A stretch of 28,664 nucleotides of DNA from a virus: positions 1-28,664 of the IMG/VR virus record IMGVR_UViG_3300022074_000280, one strand, 5' to 3'. Under the pieces are notes generated by a model. That model saw only the letters and a list, made by a program, of their open reading frames with translations, was not told the origin of the DNA and made no database searches. The stretch's first letter is position 1. Each line of letters opens with the position of its first letter. Positions 13,644 to 21,306 of the stretch are shown in pieces. The translations under genes were made by a program, and so were the position numbers.

Positions 13644-14698
13644 AGTGCATTACCTCTAGGAAGAACTTCTTCTGGGAATACAAACTGTTCGTGTGGTTGA
13701 TCTACTGGTGCCATCCATGCACGAAGTCCTTCATTGAGAAGAATGTTCTTGGTATAGAACGTTTCAAACTCTGGATCTTCTGATGCCCTTATTTCTTGTG
13801 AAACAAAGTCATAAGCGCGAAGGTTGAGAGCAAGACCAATAATACCGATGGAACTTGTCCAAAGACCCATAACAGGAACAAACAGCATAAAGAAATGCAA
13901 CCACCTCTTATTGCTAAACGCAATACCAAAGATCTGAGACCAGAACCGGTTTGCTGTAACCATTGAATAAGTTTCTTCTTCTTGTGTTGAATCGAATGCT
14001 TTGAATGTATTTGCTTGATCACCATCTTCATAAAGTGTATTTTCTACGGTCACTCCATGAATTGCAGACAGAAGTGCTCCTCCCAGTATACCAGCAACTC
14101 CCATCATATGGAAGGGGTTGAGTGTCCAGTTATGAAATCCTTGTAGAAAAAGTAGGAATCTGAATATTGCCGCGACACCAAAGCTCGGCGCAAAGAACCA
14201 ACTGGATTGTCCAAGTGGATAGATGAGAAATACAGAAGTGAATACGGCAATAGGACCCGAAAAAGCAATTGCATTGTAGGGACGGATTCCGATGAGACGT
14301 GCAAGTTCAAACTGACGAAGCATGAACCCAATTAGGGCGAAGGCACCGTGGAGCGCCACAAAATTCCAGAGTCCCCCAAGCTGGATCCAGCGGACGAAAT
14401 CTCCCTGAGACTCAGGACCCCAAAGTAGAAGAAGAGAATGACCCATAGCGTCAGCAGGAGTTGACACTGCCGCTGTAAGAAAATTAGCACCCTCAAGGTA
14501 ACTACTTGCGAGTCCGTGGGTGTACCAGCTTGTAACAAACGTCGTGCCAGTAAGCCAGCCACCAATTGCAAGATAAGCAGTGGGAAAAAGAAGAAGTCCA
14601 GACCAGCCCACAAAGATAAAGCGGTCGCGTTTAAGCCAGTCATCAAGGACATCGAACCACCCCCGTTGTGATTGTTGTGATAGTGTTGAAGTTGTCAT
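13640..14698 (-). CDS. psbD: Photosystem II D2 protein
   Basis: A full-length 352-residue D2 core protein with five membrane helices. Key residues are all in place by direct count: Tyr160 (redox Tyr-D), His117, His189, His197 (P680 chlorophyll ligand) and His214 (iron and QA side). With phage D1 it maintains PSII during infection. AGGAGG lies 2-3 nt before the ATG, the strongest ribosome site in the window, and a CTAAATA late core lies 22-28 nt upstream, so psbD can be expressed apart from the long operon. Confidence 0.98.
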   Translation of the reverse strand: MTTSTLSQQSQRGWFDVLDDWLKRDRFIFVGWSGLLLFPTAYLAIGGWLTGTTFVTSWYTHGLASSYLEGANFLTAAVSTPADAMGHSLLLLWGPESQGDFVRWIQLGGLWNFVALHGAFALIGFMLRQFELARLIGIRPYNAIAFSGPIAVFTSVFLIYPLGQSSWFFAPSFGVAAIFRFLLFLQGFHNWTLNPFHMMGVAGILGGALLSAIHGVTVENTLYEDGDQANTFKAFDSTQEEETYSMVTANRFWSQIFGIAFSNKRWLHFFMLFVPVMGLWTSSIGIIGLALNLRAYDFVSQEIRASEDPEFETFYTKNILLNEGLRAWMAPVDQPHEQFVFPEEVLPRGNAL

Positions 14699-14719
14699 AA
14701 CCTCCTATGTATTCTTTCA

Positions 14720-14726
14720 TATTTAG
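14720..14726 (-). promoter_or_regulatory. psbD: Candidate cyanophage late promoter CTAAATA before psbD
   Basis: CTAAATA at 14720-14726, directly after the stop codon of the 40-residue gene. The expected start leaves a leader of about 14 nt containing the AGGAGG of psbD. It would let psbD rise late in infection. Confidence 0.6.
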
Positions 14727-14727
14727 T

Positions 14728-14850
14728 TTACACATCTTTACATTTTTTGTCTATAGGTTTTTTTACTGGTTCTCCTGGTGATCTATAAATTTGTGGCCAA
14801 GTATCACGAATAATTTCAGCAAGTTTATATGGGGTGGTTGATGAAATCAC
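14728..14850 (-). CDS. Small protein upstream of psbD, 40 aa, GTG start
   Basis: Reads MISSTTPYKLAEIIRDTWPQ and continues with IYRSPGEPVKKP, ending Lys-rich. The GTG overlaps the previous stop (GTGA). The motif of a short helix ending in DTWPQIYRSPGEP looks like a conserved peptide I associate with cyanophages, not a chance frame. No clear ribosome site, so coupling to the upstream gene is assumed. Confidence 0.6.
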   Translation of the reverse strand: MISSTTPYKLAEIIRDTWPQIYRSPGEPVKKPIDKKCKDV

Positions 14851-14978
14851 TTTAACACTTTATGAGCAGTACCATCACCATCATATAAATCAGTATCATA
14901 ATACCCACCTCTTGTTCCAAAATAAAGAGTGATTAAAGAAAACGGAATACATGCAAATAATAAAATTTTACCTAACAT
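14847..14978 (-). CDS. Small membrane protein between gnd and psbD, 43 aa
   Basis: Starts MLGKILLFACIPFSLITLYF, one membrane helix, then GTRGGYYDTDLYDGDGTAHK. GGAGGG lies 4-5 nt before ATG 14976-14978, within the end of gnd, which it overlaps by 11 bp. The pattern is one I recall from cyanophages near psbD. Function unknown; perhaps a small thylakoid peptide. Confidence 0.75.
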   Translation of the reverse strand: MLGKILLFACIPFSLITLYFGTRGGYYDTDLYDGDGTAHKVLK

Positions 14979-16005
14979 GATGCCCTCCAAACATATATCG
15001 CATTCCATTTAAGACCTTGAAGGCGAAAGCGCCCAAACGACGAGATTCAAAACGCTCAAACAACGCCGTAGAAATAACAGGAGTGGGTACACCCAAATCG
15101 ACAGCGGCATGAACAGTCCAGCGACCCTCACCGCTATCGGAAACCCCTCCATCGAACTTATCAAGTTCTGTATTGCCACGAAGTACATCCGCAGTAAGAT
15201 CCAATAACCAACTGCCGACCACGCTACCACGACGCCATAACTCAGCCACTTCAGCACAGTCAATATCATAGCAATAGTCCTTCGGATTCTCCATCGGAGC
15301 AATCTCAGCATCGCCCGCTTTAACGTAAGCTGACCCAGCATTAGCTTCATGCAGGATATTAAATCCTTCTGCGTATGCTTGCATGATTCCATATTCAACT
15401 CCGTTATGGACCATCTTTACAAAGTGACCTGCACCTGGTGGTCCACAATGCAACCAACCATACTCAGCAGATGTTGCGCTTGAGTAAGGGTCTGTGCGGG
15501 ATGCAGAGGCAATGCCAGGTGCGAGTGCCCTAAAGATTGAAGAGCAGGCGGATACTGCAGTATCTGTACCACCAACCATAAGACAGTATCCACGCTCCAG
15601 ACCGTAAACACCACCACTAGTACCACAGTCAATATATTGGATGCCAAGTTTAGCAAGCCTTTCTGCTCTGCGTCGAGAGTCCTTAAAATTGCTATTGCCA
15701 TGATCAATAATAATATCACCTTCCACACAAAATTGTAGTAATTCATAAATCGTATCCTCTACAGTTTCTGCTGGTACTACCATCATAAAGACACCAGGTG
15801 CCTTTCCGATCATTCCATCTTGATTATGAACTACTTGAACAAGGCTTTCCAAAGAAGTGGCACATCCACTGATATAACCCTTTTCATATTGTTCTTCAGA
15901 TTTTTTATAGTTGTTGCGATATCCATATACTTCATGTCCTGCTTTGATAAGACGACGGGACATTCCTTCTCCCATTCGCCCAAGTCCAATCATACCTATT
16001 TTCAT
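14968..16005 (-). CDS. gnd: 6-phosphogluconate dehydrogenase, decarboxylating
   Basis: A 345-residue enzyme that oxidises 6-phosphogluconate to ribulose 5-phosphate, CO2 and NAD(P)H. The nucleotide fold starts MKIGMIGLGRMGEGMSRRLI; substrate motifs GTSGGVYGLERGYCLMVGG and FVKMVHNGVEYGIMQAYAE follow, with the catalytic Lys in the latter. The length fits the shorter YqeC-like class rather than the 470-residue enzyme. It overlaps the 55-residue gene by ATGA and, with zwf, completes the oxidative pentose phosphate branch. Confidence 0.95.
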   Translation of the reverse strand: MKIGMIGLGRMGEGMSRRLIKAGHEVYGYRNNYKKSEEQYEKGYISGCATSLESLVQVVHNQDGMIGKAPGVFMMVVPAETVEDTIYELLQFCVEGDIIIDHGNSNFKDSRRRAERLAKLGIQYIDCGTSGGVYGLERGYCLMVGGTDTAVSACSSIFRALAPGIASASRTDPYSSATSAEYGWLHCGPPGAGHFVKMVHNGVEYGIMQAYAEGFNILHEANAGSAYVKAGDAEIAPMENPKDYCYDIDCAEVAELWRRGSVVGSWLLDLTADVLRGNTELDKFDGGVSDSGEGRWTVHAAVDLGVPTPVISTALFERFESRRLGAFAFKVLNGMRYMFGGHHVR

Positions 16006-16169
16006 AAAACCCTCCCAGGAACGTAATCAATATCTTCTAATACTTCATCAAGAAGTTGTTCGTAATCCTTAAACATCCTATCTCCTGCAATAAAACATCT
16101 CTGTCTTCGCCAAAGTGCTTCTGCAAACATTCGCTTTTCTCTGTCTGTAAATCCCTCAAATCGATTCAT
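16002..16169 (-). CDS. Small protein between zwf and gnd, 55 aa
   Basis: Starts MNRFEGFTDREKRMFAEALW; basic in the middle (WRRQRCFIAGDRMFKDYEQL) and acidic near the end. AGGAGA lies 6-7 nt before ATG 16167-16169 and overlaps the zwf stop; its TGA overlaps the gnd ATG. It is thus coupled on both sides to pentose phosphate genes and could be a small modulator of them, but nothing in the sequence proves this. Confidence 0.78.
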   Translation of the reverse strand: MNRFEGFTDREKRMFAEALWRRQRCFIAGDRMFKDYEQLLDEVLEDIDYVPGRVL

Positions 16170-16178
16170 TATTCTCTC

Positions 16179-17510
16179 CTACTTGAGTTTAAGTGGATAA
16201 TCCCAGTTTGTTATAAACCGAGTTTTGTGCATTGGTCCCCAGATTCCAGGATGGTAGAGGTATGGAACCGTTCTTACAGGACATTTTTCTTTTGTGCATA
16301 ATAAATCATCAACAATTCTCCAAGACTCAAGCACTTCATCCGAGTGAACAAAGTGTGACTGATCTTTATTAATTGCATCATATAACAATTTTTCATATCC
16401 ATCAACAGCTTTCTCAACAGGATAATGATACTGCAGTGTTGCTGGTTCAACTTTATCTTCAAGACCAGGTGCTTTAATATCAATCCTCATATCTAAATGT
16501 GGATCTGGTTGTAATCTCATTACCATGCGATCATTACATTCATGACCATCAAATAAATTTTGAGGTGGTGATTTAAATTTAATCACAACCTCTACACAGT
16601 CAACTTGAAGTTTTTTGCCTGTTAAGAAGTGAAAAGGAACTCCCTGCCAACGCCAGTTATCGATGAATATGTCACCAGAAACAAAGGTAGGAGTACTACT
16701 ATCAGGATCAACACCCTCTTCATCTTTATACCCAATGTATTGTCCACAAAGAAGTTTCTTTCCTAATCTAGTTGCGGCAAGAACTTTTGTCTTCTCCCGC
16801 CTGATTTCTTTTGCATCAACTCTACAAGGTGGTTCCATAGCAACTAATGCTAGAACCTGAAGCATATGGTTTTGTAGCATGTCACGAACTGCTCCGGCAG
16901 ACTCATAATACTGAGCACGCCCTTCACAACCAATTGTTTCAGTAGCAAAGATTTGAACCTCTTCTATGAAATTACGGTTCCAAAGTGGTTCCAAAAGAGT
17001 ATTACTAAACCGAGTAGTAAGTATATTATTAACAGTATCTTTGCCAAGATAATGGTCAATGCGATATACTTGTTTTTCGCGTAAATTTGTACCCACCACT
17101 GACTGTAAATGATTAGCAGATTCAAGATCGTGCCCAAAGGGTTTTTCGATAACCACACGGGATGTTTCTGGGTCATTTAGTTTACCTGCTTTCGTTAAGT
17201 TGACTACAGCATCTGCATATCTTTCCGGAGGAACAGATAAGAAGAAAGTCATATCATCATGTTCTTCAATTTGTTTTAATGACTTTACAAGACTCAAATC
17301 AGCACAAACATAATCCAATCGATTAGTAAAATCTTCTGGATAGTCACCAAGGGATTTAATCCAACCATCACGACCAGGATCTCTTCTAGCAGAACCAATA
17401 ATTTTAAAATCATTTGATAGAAGATTTTTTGTGTGAAGTTTATATAAAGCAGGAATCAGCTTCTTTTTACACAAATCACCAGTCGCACCAAAAATAACTA
17501 ATGCTCTCAT
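16179..17510 (-). CDS. zwf: Glucose-6-phosphate dehydrogenase
   Basis: A 443-residue enzyme, somewhat shorter than the bacterial 480-510. NADP-binding GATGDLCKKKL lies at residues 8-18, EKPFG at 122-126 and the substrate motif RIDHYLGKD at 150-158. It makes NADPH and 6-phosphogluconolactone, the entry of the oxidative pentose phosphate pathway that cyanophages push in place of the Calvin cycle. The start overlaps the PTOX stop (ATGA), so oxygen reduction and NADPH formation genes are directly coupled. Confidence 0.97.
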   Translation of the reverse strand: MRALVIFGATGDLCKKKLIPALYKLHTKNLLSNDFKIIGSARRDPGRDGWIKSLGDYPEDFTNRLDYVCADLSLVKSLKQIEEHDDMTFFLSVPPERYADAVVNLTKAGKLNDPETSRVVIEKPFGHDLESANHLQSVVGTNLREKQVYRIDHYLGKDTVNNILTTRFSNTLLEPLWNRNFIEEVQIFATETIGCEGRAQYYESAGAVRDMLQNHMLQVLALVAMEPPCRVDAKEIRREKTKVLAATRLGKKLLCGQYIGYKDEEGVDPDSSTPTFVSGDIFIDNWRWQGVPFHFLTGKKLQVDCVEVVIKFKSPPQNLFDGHECNDRMVMRLQPDPHLDMRIDIKAPGLEDKVEPATLQYHYPVEKAVDGYEKLLYDAINKDQSHFVHSDEVLESWRIVDDLLCTKEKCPVRTVPYLYHPGIWGPMHKTRFITNWDYPLKLK

Positions 17511-18049
17511 ATTACTGTTTCCTTTTCCCTAACTGTAAGTCTATCTGGATCGATTAAACTAATTGCTTTTTCTAATTCATGACTGTGTTGTAATTCATCA
17601 TTCAAGATCTCAAGAATCTTTTCATCGGGACCGTTATATGCAAGATACTTGGCATATGTAGTAGCAGCATGAATCTCTACTTCATACGACAGATGGTATG
17701 CAGACTTAGGAGCCACCCAATAATAAACCACGTTGACCCAATAATAGATAAGTACAAGAGATTTGGCGAATAAGCGATCAATCCAATAAGCATTGCCGCC
17801 CATACTTTCCATGTATTCCAGATGTTCGGTTTCATTTAATGTCTGTGCAAAGTGCTCTTTCATCAAATAAATGTGTTCTGGTCCACGGAGTCCCAATGAC
17901 TCCCTTAAATGCAATATACTTAAGAATGCAAAATAAGGTGCCCGAGCAATCTCCTCAAGCACCCAGAAACGTTGAAAATCTCTACCTTGGTAGAGGAAAT
18001 CAATGATTGCTACAGTGATGTTTAGTGTAACTTCATTGAACTTTTTCAT
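17507..18049 (-). CDS. Plastoquinol terminal oxidase (PTOX, alternative oxidase family)
   Basis: A 180-residue di-iron quinol oxidase that passes electrons from plastoquinol to oxygen. Iron ligands are visible in order: Glu in LEEIAR (32-33), ExxH in LNETEH (E73, H76), Glu/His in SYEVEIHAAT (E123-H127) and DELQH (E152, H155). Near the membrane-interfacial segment is LVLIYYWVNVVYYWVAPK. It relieves over-reduction of the chain when carbon fixation is shut down by the phage. It overlaps talC upstream by 17 bp and zwf downstream by ATGA. Confidence 0.94.
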   Translation of the reverse strand: MKKFNEVTLNITVAIIDFLYQGRDFQRFWVLEEIARAPYFAFLSILHLRESLGLRGPEHIYLMKEHFAQTLNETEHLEYMESMGGNAYWIDRLFAKSLVLIYYWVNVVYYWVAPKSAYHLSYEVEIHAATTYAKYLAYNGPDEKILEILNDELQHSHELEKAISLIDPDRLTVREKETVI

Positions 18050-18707
18050 TTACGGACTCCCAATCTTTATTGAAAATTTCAAGTCCCTTATCCGTCAAAA
18101 TATGATCATACATTTGATCAAATACTTTTGGTGGCATAGTGCAAATTTCGGCACCATTATACCAAGAACGAATAGCACGTTGAACACTACGAATAGAAGC
18201 AGAAAGAACTTGCGTTTTTACACCATGAATTCGATAGAGTTCTGAAATAGAACGAACTACTTCGAGACCAGCAACAGACTGATCATCCAAACGTCCAACA
18301 AAAGGTGAAACATAAGTAGCGCCTGCCTTAGCAGCAAGAACTGCTTGTGCTGCACTAAAGATAAGAGTTACATTAACCTTAATATTTTTTGAGGAAAGAT
18401 GCTTACAGACATTAAGACCTTCGCGTGTGCAAGGAACTTTAATGGTTGCAACTTCACCAAATTTTTCATAAAGACGGAGACCTTCCTCATACATTTCGGT
18501 GTCAGATCCAACAACCTCCATACTGATATCACGAATACCAATGTCTTTAATTTCTTGATAAACATCCTCAGGATTTCTACCACTTTTCATGATAAGTGTT
18601 GGATTAGTAGTGACACCATCTACTAATCCAGTTTGAAAATACTTACGGATAATATCCGTATCCGCAGTATCAAGAAAGATTTTCATATAATTATGTGTAT
18701 ATTTCAT
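18033..18707 (-). CDS. talC: Transaldolase, TalC/FSA type
   Basis: A 224-residue small transaldolase. The barrel begins MKIFLDTADTDIIRKYF at codon 8, the substrate loop is GVTTNPTLI, and the Schiff-base lysine is K90 in TIKVPCTREG. It links pentose phosphate intermediates to glycolysis in the phage-directed pathway. The ATG at 18707 overlaps the ferredoxin stop (TAATG) after a purine-rich stretch; the ATG at 18686 gives the length more usual for phage TalC, so seven codons at the N-terminus are uncertain. Confidence 0.95.
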   Translation of the reverse strand: MKYTHNYMKIFLDTADTDIIRKYFQTGLVDGVTTNPTLIMKSGRNPEDVYQEIKDIGIRDISMEVVGSDTEMYEEGLRLYEKFGEVATIKVPCTREGLNVCKHLSSKNIKVNVTLIFSAAQAVLAAKAGATYVSPFVGRLDDQSVAGLEVVRSISELYRIHGVKTQVLSASIRSVQRAIRSWYNGAEICTMPPKVFDQMYDHILTDKGLEIFNKDWESVNEKVQ

Positions 18708-19000
18708 TAGTAAAGTTCTTCTTCTTTCTCGGTTTCAATTACACAATCAGAAGTAGGATATGCTACGCAAAGTAATGCAAGTCCTGCTTCCAATTGATCA
18801 TCATCGAGAAATGATTGCTCTTCTTGATCCAATGTGCCTTCTAAAATTCTTCCAGCACAAGACGAACAAGCACCAGCACGGCAAGAATATGGAAGATCAA
18901 TTCCTGCCTCTTCTGCTGCATCTAGAATATATTGATCATTCTCGCATTGAATAGTATGTTCGCCACTGTCGGGGGTTTTGAGAGTAATTGTGTATGCCAT
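18707..19000 (-). CDS. petF: Plant-type [2Fe-2S] ferredoxin
   Basis: A 97-residue ferredoxin with the four cluster cysteines C40, C45, C48 and C78 in CRAGACSSC and LLCVA. The protein is acidic, as needed to dock to FNR and other partners. It carries electrons from photosystem I to phage or host reductases such as ribonucleotide or bilin reductases. It starts 5 nt after petE ends and its stop overlaps the talC ATG. Confidence 0.97.
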   Translation of the reverse strand: MAYTITLKTPDSGEHTIQCENDQYILDAAEEAGIDLPYSCRAGACSSCAGRILEGTLDQEEQSFLDDDQLEAGLALLCVAYPTSDCVIETEKEEELY

Positions 19001-19004
19001 AGAT

Positions 19005-19328
19005 TTAATTAACGTGTACTGTGCCGATCATGCCTGCACCCTTGTGGGGAGCACACCAATAAGTATAGTCACCAGGGTCTGAAAATGCAATATCAAACTC
19101 TTCGCCTGGTAACATTGCCAGTGATTCATGACCTAAATCGGGGCGACCTTCCACAATAACATTATGTGGAGGAAGCATATTGTTGACAAAGTGAACTGAT
19201 TCTCCTGCTGATATTGTGACTTCTGCCGGATCAAAAACTAAATTGCCACCAGATCCCATTTGAACATCTACTGCCCATGCAGGAATAGCAAAAAATAGTG
19301 TAGCTAGGAATGCAAAAAACAACTTCAT
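19005..19328 (-). CDS. petE: Plastocyanin
   Basis: A 107-residue copper protein with a signal peptide ([19 protein letters not shown], cleaved after residue 19) and the four copper ligands H55, C92, H95 and M100 in LPPHNV and [10 protein letters not shown]. It shuttles electrons from cytochrome b6f to photosystem I in the thylakoid lumen. It is the first gene of the long operon that ends at 13192. No strong ribosome site is seen; a TATAAAAA element lies about 40 nt upstream. Confidence 0.97.
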   Translation of the reverse strand: MKLFFAFLATLFFAIPAWAVDVQMGSGGNLVFDPAEVTISAGESVHFVNNMLPPHNVIVEGRPDLGHESLAMLPGEEFDIAFSDPGDYTYWCAPHKGAGMIGTVHVN

Positions 19329-19367
19329 GGAAGTTTACGCAACTACACTATCTATTTCGGTTTTTAG

Positions 19368-19375
19368 TTTTTATA
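19368..19375 (-). promoter_or_regulatory. petE: Possible promoter core TATAAAAA before petE
   Basis: TATAAAAA differs from the late core TATAAATA at one base, in an 82-bp gap ahead of petE. The distance to the ATG (about 40 nt) is longer than for the other late-promoter candidates, and no convincing -35 partner is seen, so the start of this large operon remains unclear. Confidence 0.35.
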
Positions 19376-19410
19376 CCTAGAATTGTTTTTAGTTCCTAAC
19401 TTAGAATATA

Positions 19411-19836
19411 TCATTTACTATAGGTATCATAACCCTTTTCATCATCACTTTTCTTTAACTCAGCAGCAAGTTCTTTTTCACTTTTAAGATGATGTCCCTT
19501 AAGATCAGGATTAGGTTGTGATTTAGTCAGATCCCTACGATCTTGATTTTTAATAATGATGAAAGCATCTTTATTGTACTTACGAGTACCGTATGGTGCT
19601 GACCATTTTTTGTTATAGTTTTCACCTTGATGAATACCTGAGACTTGAGTGCCACCAATTTCAACAGTGACATTATCATAACAATCCCAACCAAGTTCTG
19701 AGATTACATCATACAGTTTTTGAACTACACCGTGATTGCATACTGCAATTGCTTTACGTTTTGCTGCTAGATGATTTTCTAGTTGTGCTCTATCTTCTGC
19801 CAGCACGCGCTCTTCTGGTTCAAGATTTCCATTCAT
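19411..19836 (-). CDS. Conserved cyanophage protein between psbA and petE, 141 aa
   Basis: Starts MNGNLEPEERVLAEDRAQLE. Helical N-terminal part, then a sheet-like region with VTVEIGGTQVSGIHQGENYN and a Lys-rich end with KGHHLKSEKELAAELKKSDD. It has its own promoter in the terminator after psbA. No family is recognised. Confidence 0.75.
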   Translation of the reverse strand: MNGNLEPEERVLAEDRAQLENHLAAKRKAIAVCNHGVVQKLYDVISELGWDCYDNVTVEIGGTQVSGIHQGENYNKKWSAPYGTRKYNKDAFIIIKNQDRRDLTKSQPNPDLKGHHLKSEKELAAELKKSDDEKGYDTYSK

Positions 19837-19861
19837 GAGTTTAGTTTTCAGCGGTCTAAAA

Positions 19862-19890
19862 ATTATAGCATAAAAAAAGAGACCCGTGAA
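19862..19890 (-). promoter_or_regulatory. Promoter with its -35 position in the terminator loop
   Basis: A perfect TATAAT (19862-19867) lies exactly 17 nt from the 6-nt loop of the terminator, TTCACG (19885-19890). The loop matches the -35 consensus at four of six bases only, but the geometry equals that at 27786-27814 and 6917-6945. Transcription would begin near 19855, giving a leader of about 20 nt. Confidence 0.65.
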
Positions 19891-19896
19891 GGTCTC
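19872..19896 (-). terminator. psbA: Rho-independent terminator after psbA
   Basis: Minus strand: GAGACC/GGTCTC with a 6-nt loop, followed by CTTTTTTT-type U-tract of seven T. It starts 25 nt after the psbA stop. Because the flanking bases are also A/T rich on the other side, it may work weakly in both directions. Confidence 0.88.
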
Positions 19897-19920
19897 CTTT
19901 TTATTAGATTGTCAACTGTA

Positions 19921-20997
19921 TCAACCGATTGCAGGTGCGGTAAGTGCCACAGGAGTGGACTCAGCAGCAGCAAGGTCGAGTGGGAAGTTGTGAGCGTTGC
20001 GCTCATGCATAACTTCCATGCCCAGACCAGCGCGGTTAAGAACGTCTGCCCAGGTGTTGATCACTTTACCTTGACCATCGATGATGGACTGGTTGAAGTT
20101 GAAACCGTTCAGGTTGAACGCCATCGTAGAAACACCAAGTGCGGTGAACCAGATGCCAACAACAGGCCATGCAGCAAGGAAGAAGTGCAGGGAACGGGAG
20201 TTGTTGAAAGAAGCGTATTGGAAGATCAGGCGACCGAAGTAACCGTGAGCGGCGACGATGTTGTAGGTCTCTTCTTCTTGACCAAACTTGTAACCATAGT
20301 TCTGGGACTCGGTTTCGGTGGTTTCACGAACCAGCGAAGAAGTAACCAGTGAACCGTGCATTGCGGAGAACAGTGAACCGCCGAAGACACCTGCGACGCC
20401 CAGCATGTGGAAGGGGTGCATCAGGATGTTGTGCTCTGCTTGGAAGACCAGCATGTAGTTGAATGTACCAGAGATACCCAAGGGCATCGCATCAGAGAAA
20501 GAACCTTGACCGAAAGGATAGACCAAGAACACTGCACTCGCTGCAGCAACAGGTGCCGAGTAGGCAACACAGATCCAGGGACGCATACCCAGGCGGTAAG
20601 ACAGTTCCCACTCACGACCCATATAGGCGTAGATGCCGATGAGGAAGTGGAACACTACAAGTTGGAAAGGACCACCGTTATACAGCCACTCGTCGAGCGA
20701 TGCGGCTTCCCAGATGGGATAGAAGTGAAGACCAATTGCGTTGGAAGAGGGAACAACTGCACCAGAGATGATGTTGTTACCGTACATGAGTGAACCTGCT
20801 ACGGGTTCACGGATGCCGTCGATGTCCACAGGAGGAGCAGCGACGAAGGCGACGATGAAGCAGATAGTTGCTGCCAACAGAGTTGGGATCATCAGTACGC
20901 CGAACCAACCGACATAGAGGCGGTTATTGGTAGAAGTTACCCACTCGCAGAAATTATCCCAAGTGGATGTTTGTTGTCTTGAAAGAGTTGAAGCCAT
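19921..20997 (-). CDS. psbA: Photosystem II D1 protein, high-light type
   Basis: A 358-residue, uninterrupted D1 protein; numbering is one less than in standard D1. Tyr160 (Tyr-Z), His189, His197 and the manganese-cluster ligands D169, E188, H331, E332, H336, D341 and the C-terminal A343 are all present, followed by the 15-residue processed tail. Glu129 and Ser211 (standard 130 and 212) mark the high-light isoform. No group I intron is present, unlike S-PM2. The base composition is richer in G and C than its neighbours. Expression is likely from both early and late promoters at 21159-21192. Confidence 0.99.
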   Translation of the reverse strand: MASTLSRQQTSTWDNFCEWVTSTNNRLYVGWFGVLMIPTLLAATICFIVAFVAAPPVDIDGIREPVAGSLMYGNNIISGAVVPSSNAIGLHFYPIWEAASLDEWLYNGGPFQLVVFHFLIGIYAYMGREWELSYRLGMRPWICVAYSAPVAAASAVFLVYPFGQGSFSDAMPLGISGTFNYMLVFQAEHNILMHPFHMLGVAGVFGGSLFSAMHGSLVTSSLVRETTETESQNYGYKFGQEEETYNIVAAHGYFGRLIFQYASFNNSRSLHFFLAAWPVVGIWFTALGVSTMAFNLNGFNFNQSIIDGQGKVINTWADVLNRAGLGMEVMHERNAHNFPLDLAAAESTPVALTAPAIG

Positions 20998-21045
20998 TTT
21001 GAAAAAGGGTTAGTTATGAGTGCGGGGAACACTAGGTAAAATATT

Positions 21046-21068
21046 CCAACTCTACCCTCCAGAGTTGG
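21046..21068 (-). promoter_or_regulatory. psbA: Hairpin in the psbA leader with a Shine-Dalgarno-like loop
   Basis: A perfect 8-bp stem CCAACTCT/AGAGTTGG with a 7-nt loop GGAGGGT in the psbA mRNA leader, 49 nt before the ATG. There is no T-run after it. The psbA ATG itself lacks a good ribosome site, so a loop that displays GGAGGG is notable; it could bind ribosomes, protect the 5' end or be a protein target. Confidence 0.6.
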
Positions 21069-21080
21069 TATTAGAGACGT

Positions 21081-21088
21081 AATTTATA
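21081..21088 (-). promoter_or_regulatory. psbA: Second candidate late core TATAAATT in the psbA leader
   Basis: TATAAATT at 21081-21088, the same variant as at 11667. A start here would produce a shorter psbA mRNA beginning just before the GGAGGG hairpin. Confidence 0.4.
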
Positions 21089-21158
21089 CACCCTAAAGGT
21101 CTCGGTTTATGGGGTGTCACAACAGTTAAGAAATGTAAACTTCTTTGTGCCGTTGATA

Positions 21159-21166
21159 TATTTATA
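21159..21166 (-). promoter_or_regulatory. psbA: Late promoter TATAAATA of psbA
   Basis: An exact T4 late-promoter core, overlapping by three bases the -10 box of the sigma-70 promoter. It predicts an mRNA leader of about 155 nt. Confidence 0.7.
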
Positions 21167-21192
21167 ATATACCAGATATGGTGTGCTGTCAA
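21164..21192 (-). promoter_or_regulatory. psbA: Sigma-70-type early promoter of psbA
   Basis: A perfect TTGACA (21187-21192), a 17-nt spacer and TATTAT (21164-21169). Together with the overlapping late core it would allow psbA to be made through the whole infection cycle. Confidence 0.8.
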
Positions 21193-21280
21193 CCCTTGAC
21201 ACCAGTTTAAAAAGTGGTTAGACTTGGTTTGTGGTTCTTCAGGATACACTAATAGATCTTTAATAAAATAGATATCTAAA

Positions 21281-21288
21281 TATAAATA
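21281..21288 (+). promoter_or_regulatory. Late promoter TATAAATA of the exported-protein island
   Basis: An exact T4 late core, 18 nt upstream of ATG 21307, within AAATATAAATACAC. It points away from psbA and defines the three plus-strand genes that follow as late genes. The leader would be only about 13 nt and lacks a Shine-Dalgarno site. Confidence 0.8.
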
Positions 21289-21306
21289 CACACTTTGATC
21301 GATCTA

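Noticed and set aside
14332-14652. 106-codon frame inside psbD
   Set aside because: Hydrophobic because it shadows D2 helices one base out of frame.
15009-15746. Two long minus-strand frames (129 and 109 codons) inside gnd
   Set aside because: Alternate frames of gnd without starts or coupling; the dehydrogenase motifs are in the other frame.
19783-20352. 189-codon open frame on the plus strand across psbA
   Set aside because: It is antisense to highly conserved psbA codons, has no promoter or ribosome site, and its composition is that of a shadow frame.
20407-20793. 128-codon plus-strand frame within psbA
   Set aside because: Antisense shadow of D1; rich in His, Arg and Glu as expected from reversed conserved codons.
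19921-20997. Possible intron or homing endonuclease in psbA, as in S-PM2
   Set aside because: The D1 frame is complete and uninterrupted at 358 residues.
21070-21118. Terminator in the psbA leader from ACACCC/GGGTGT
   Set aside because: Six-bp stem with a long loop and no U-tract; left as part of the leader.
21052-21291. 79-codon frame in the psbA leader
   Set aside because: It contains both psbA promoters and has no ribosome site; the region is regulatory.
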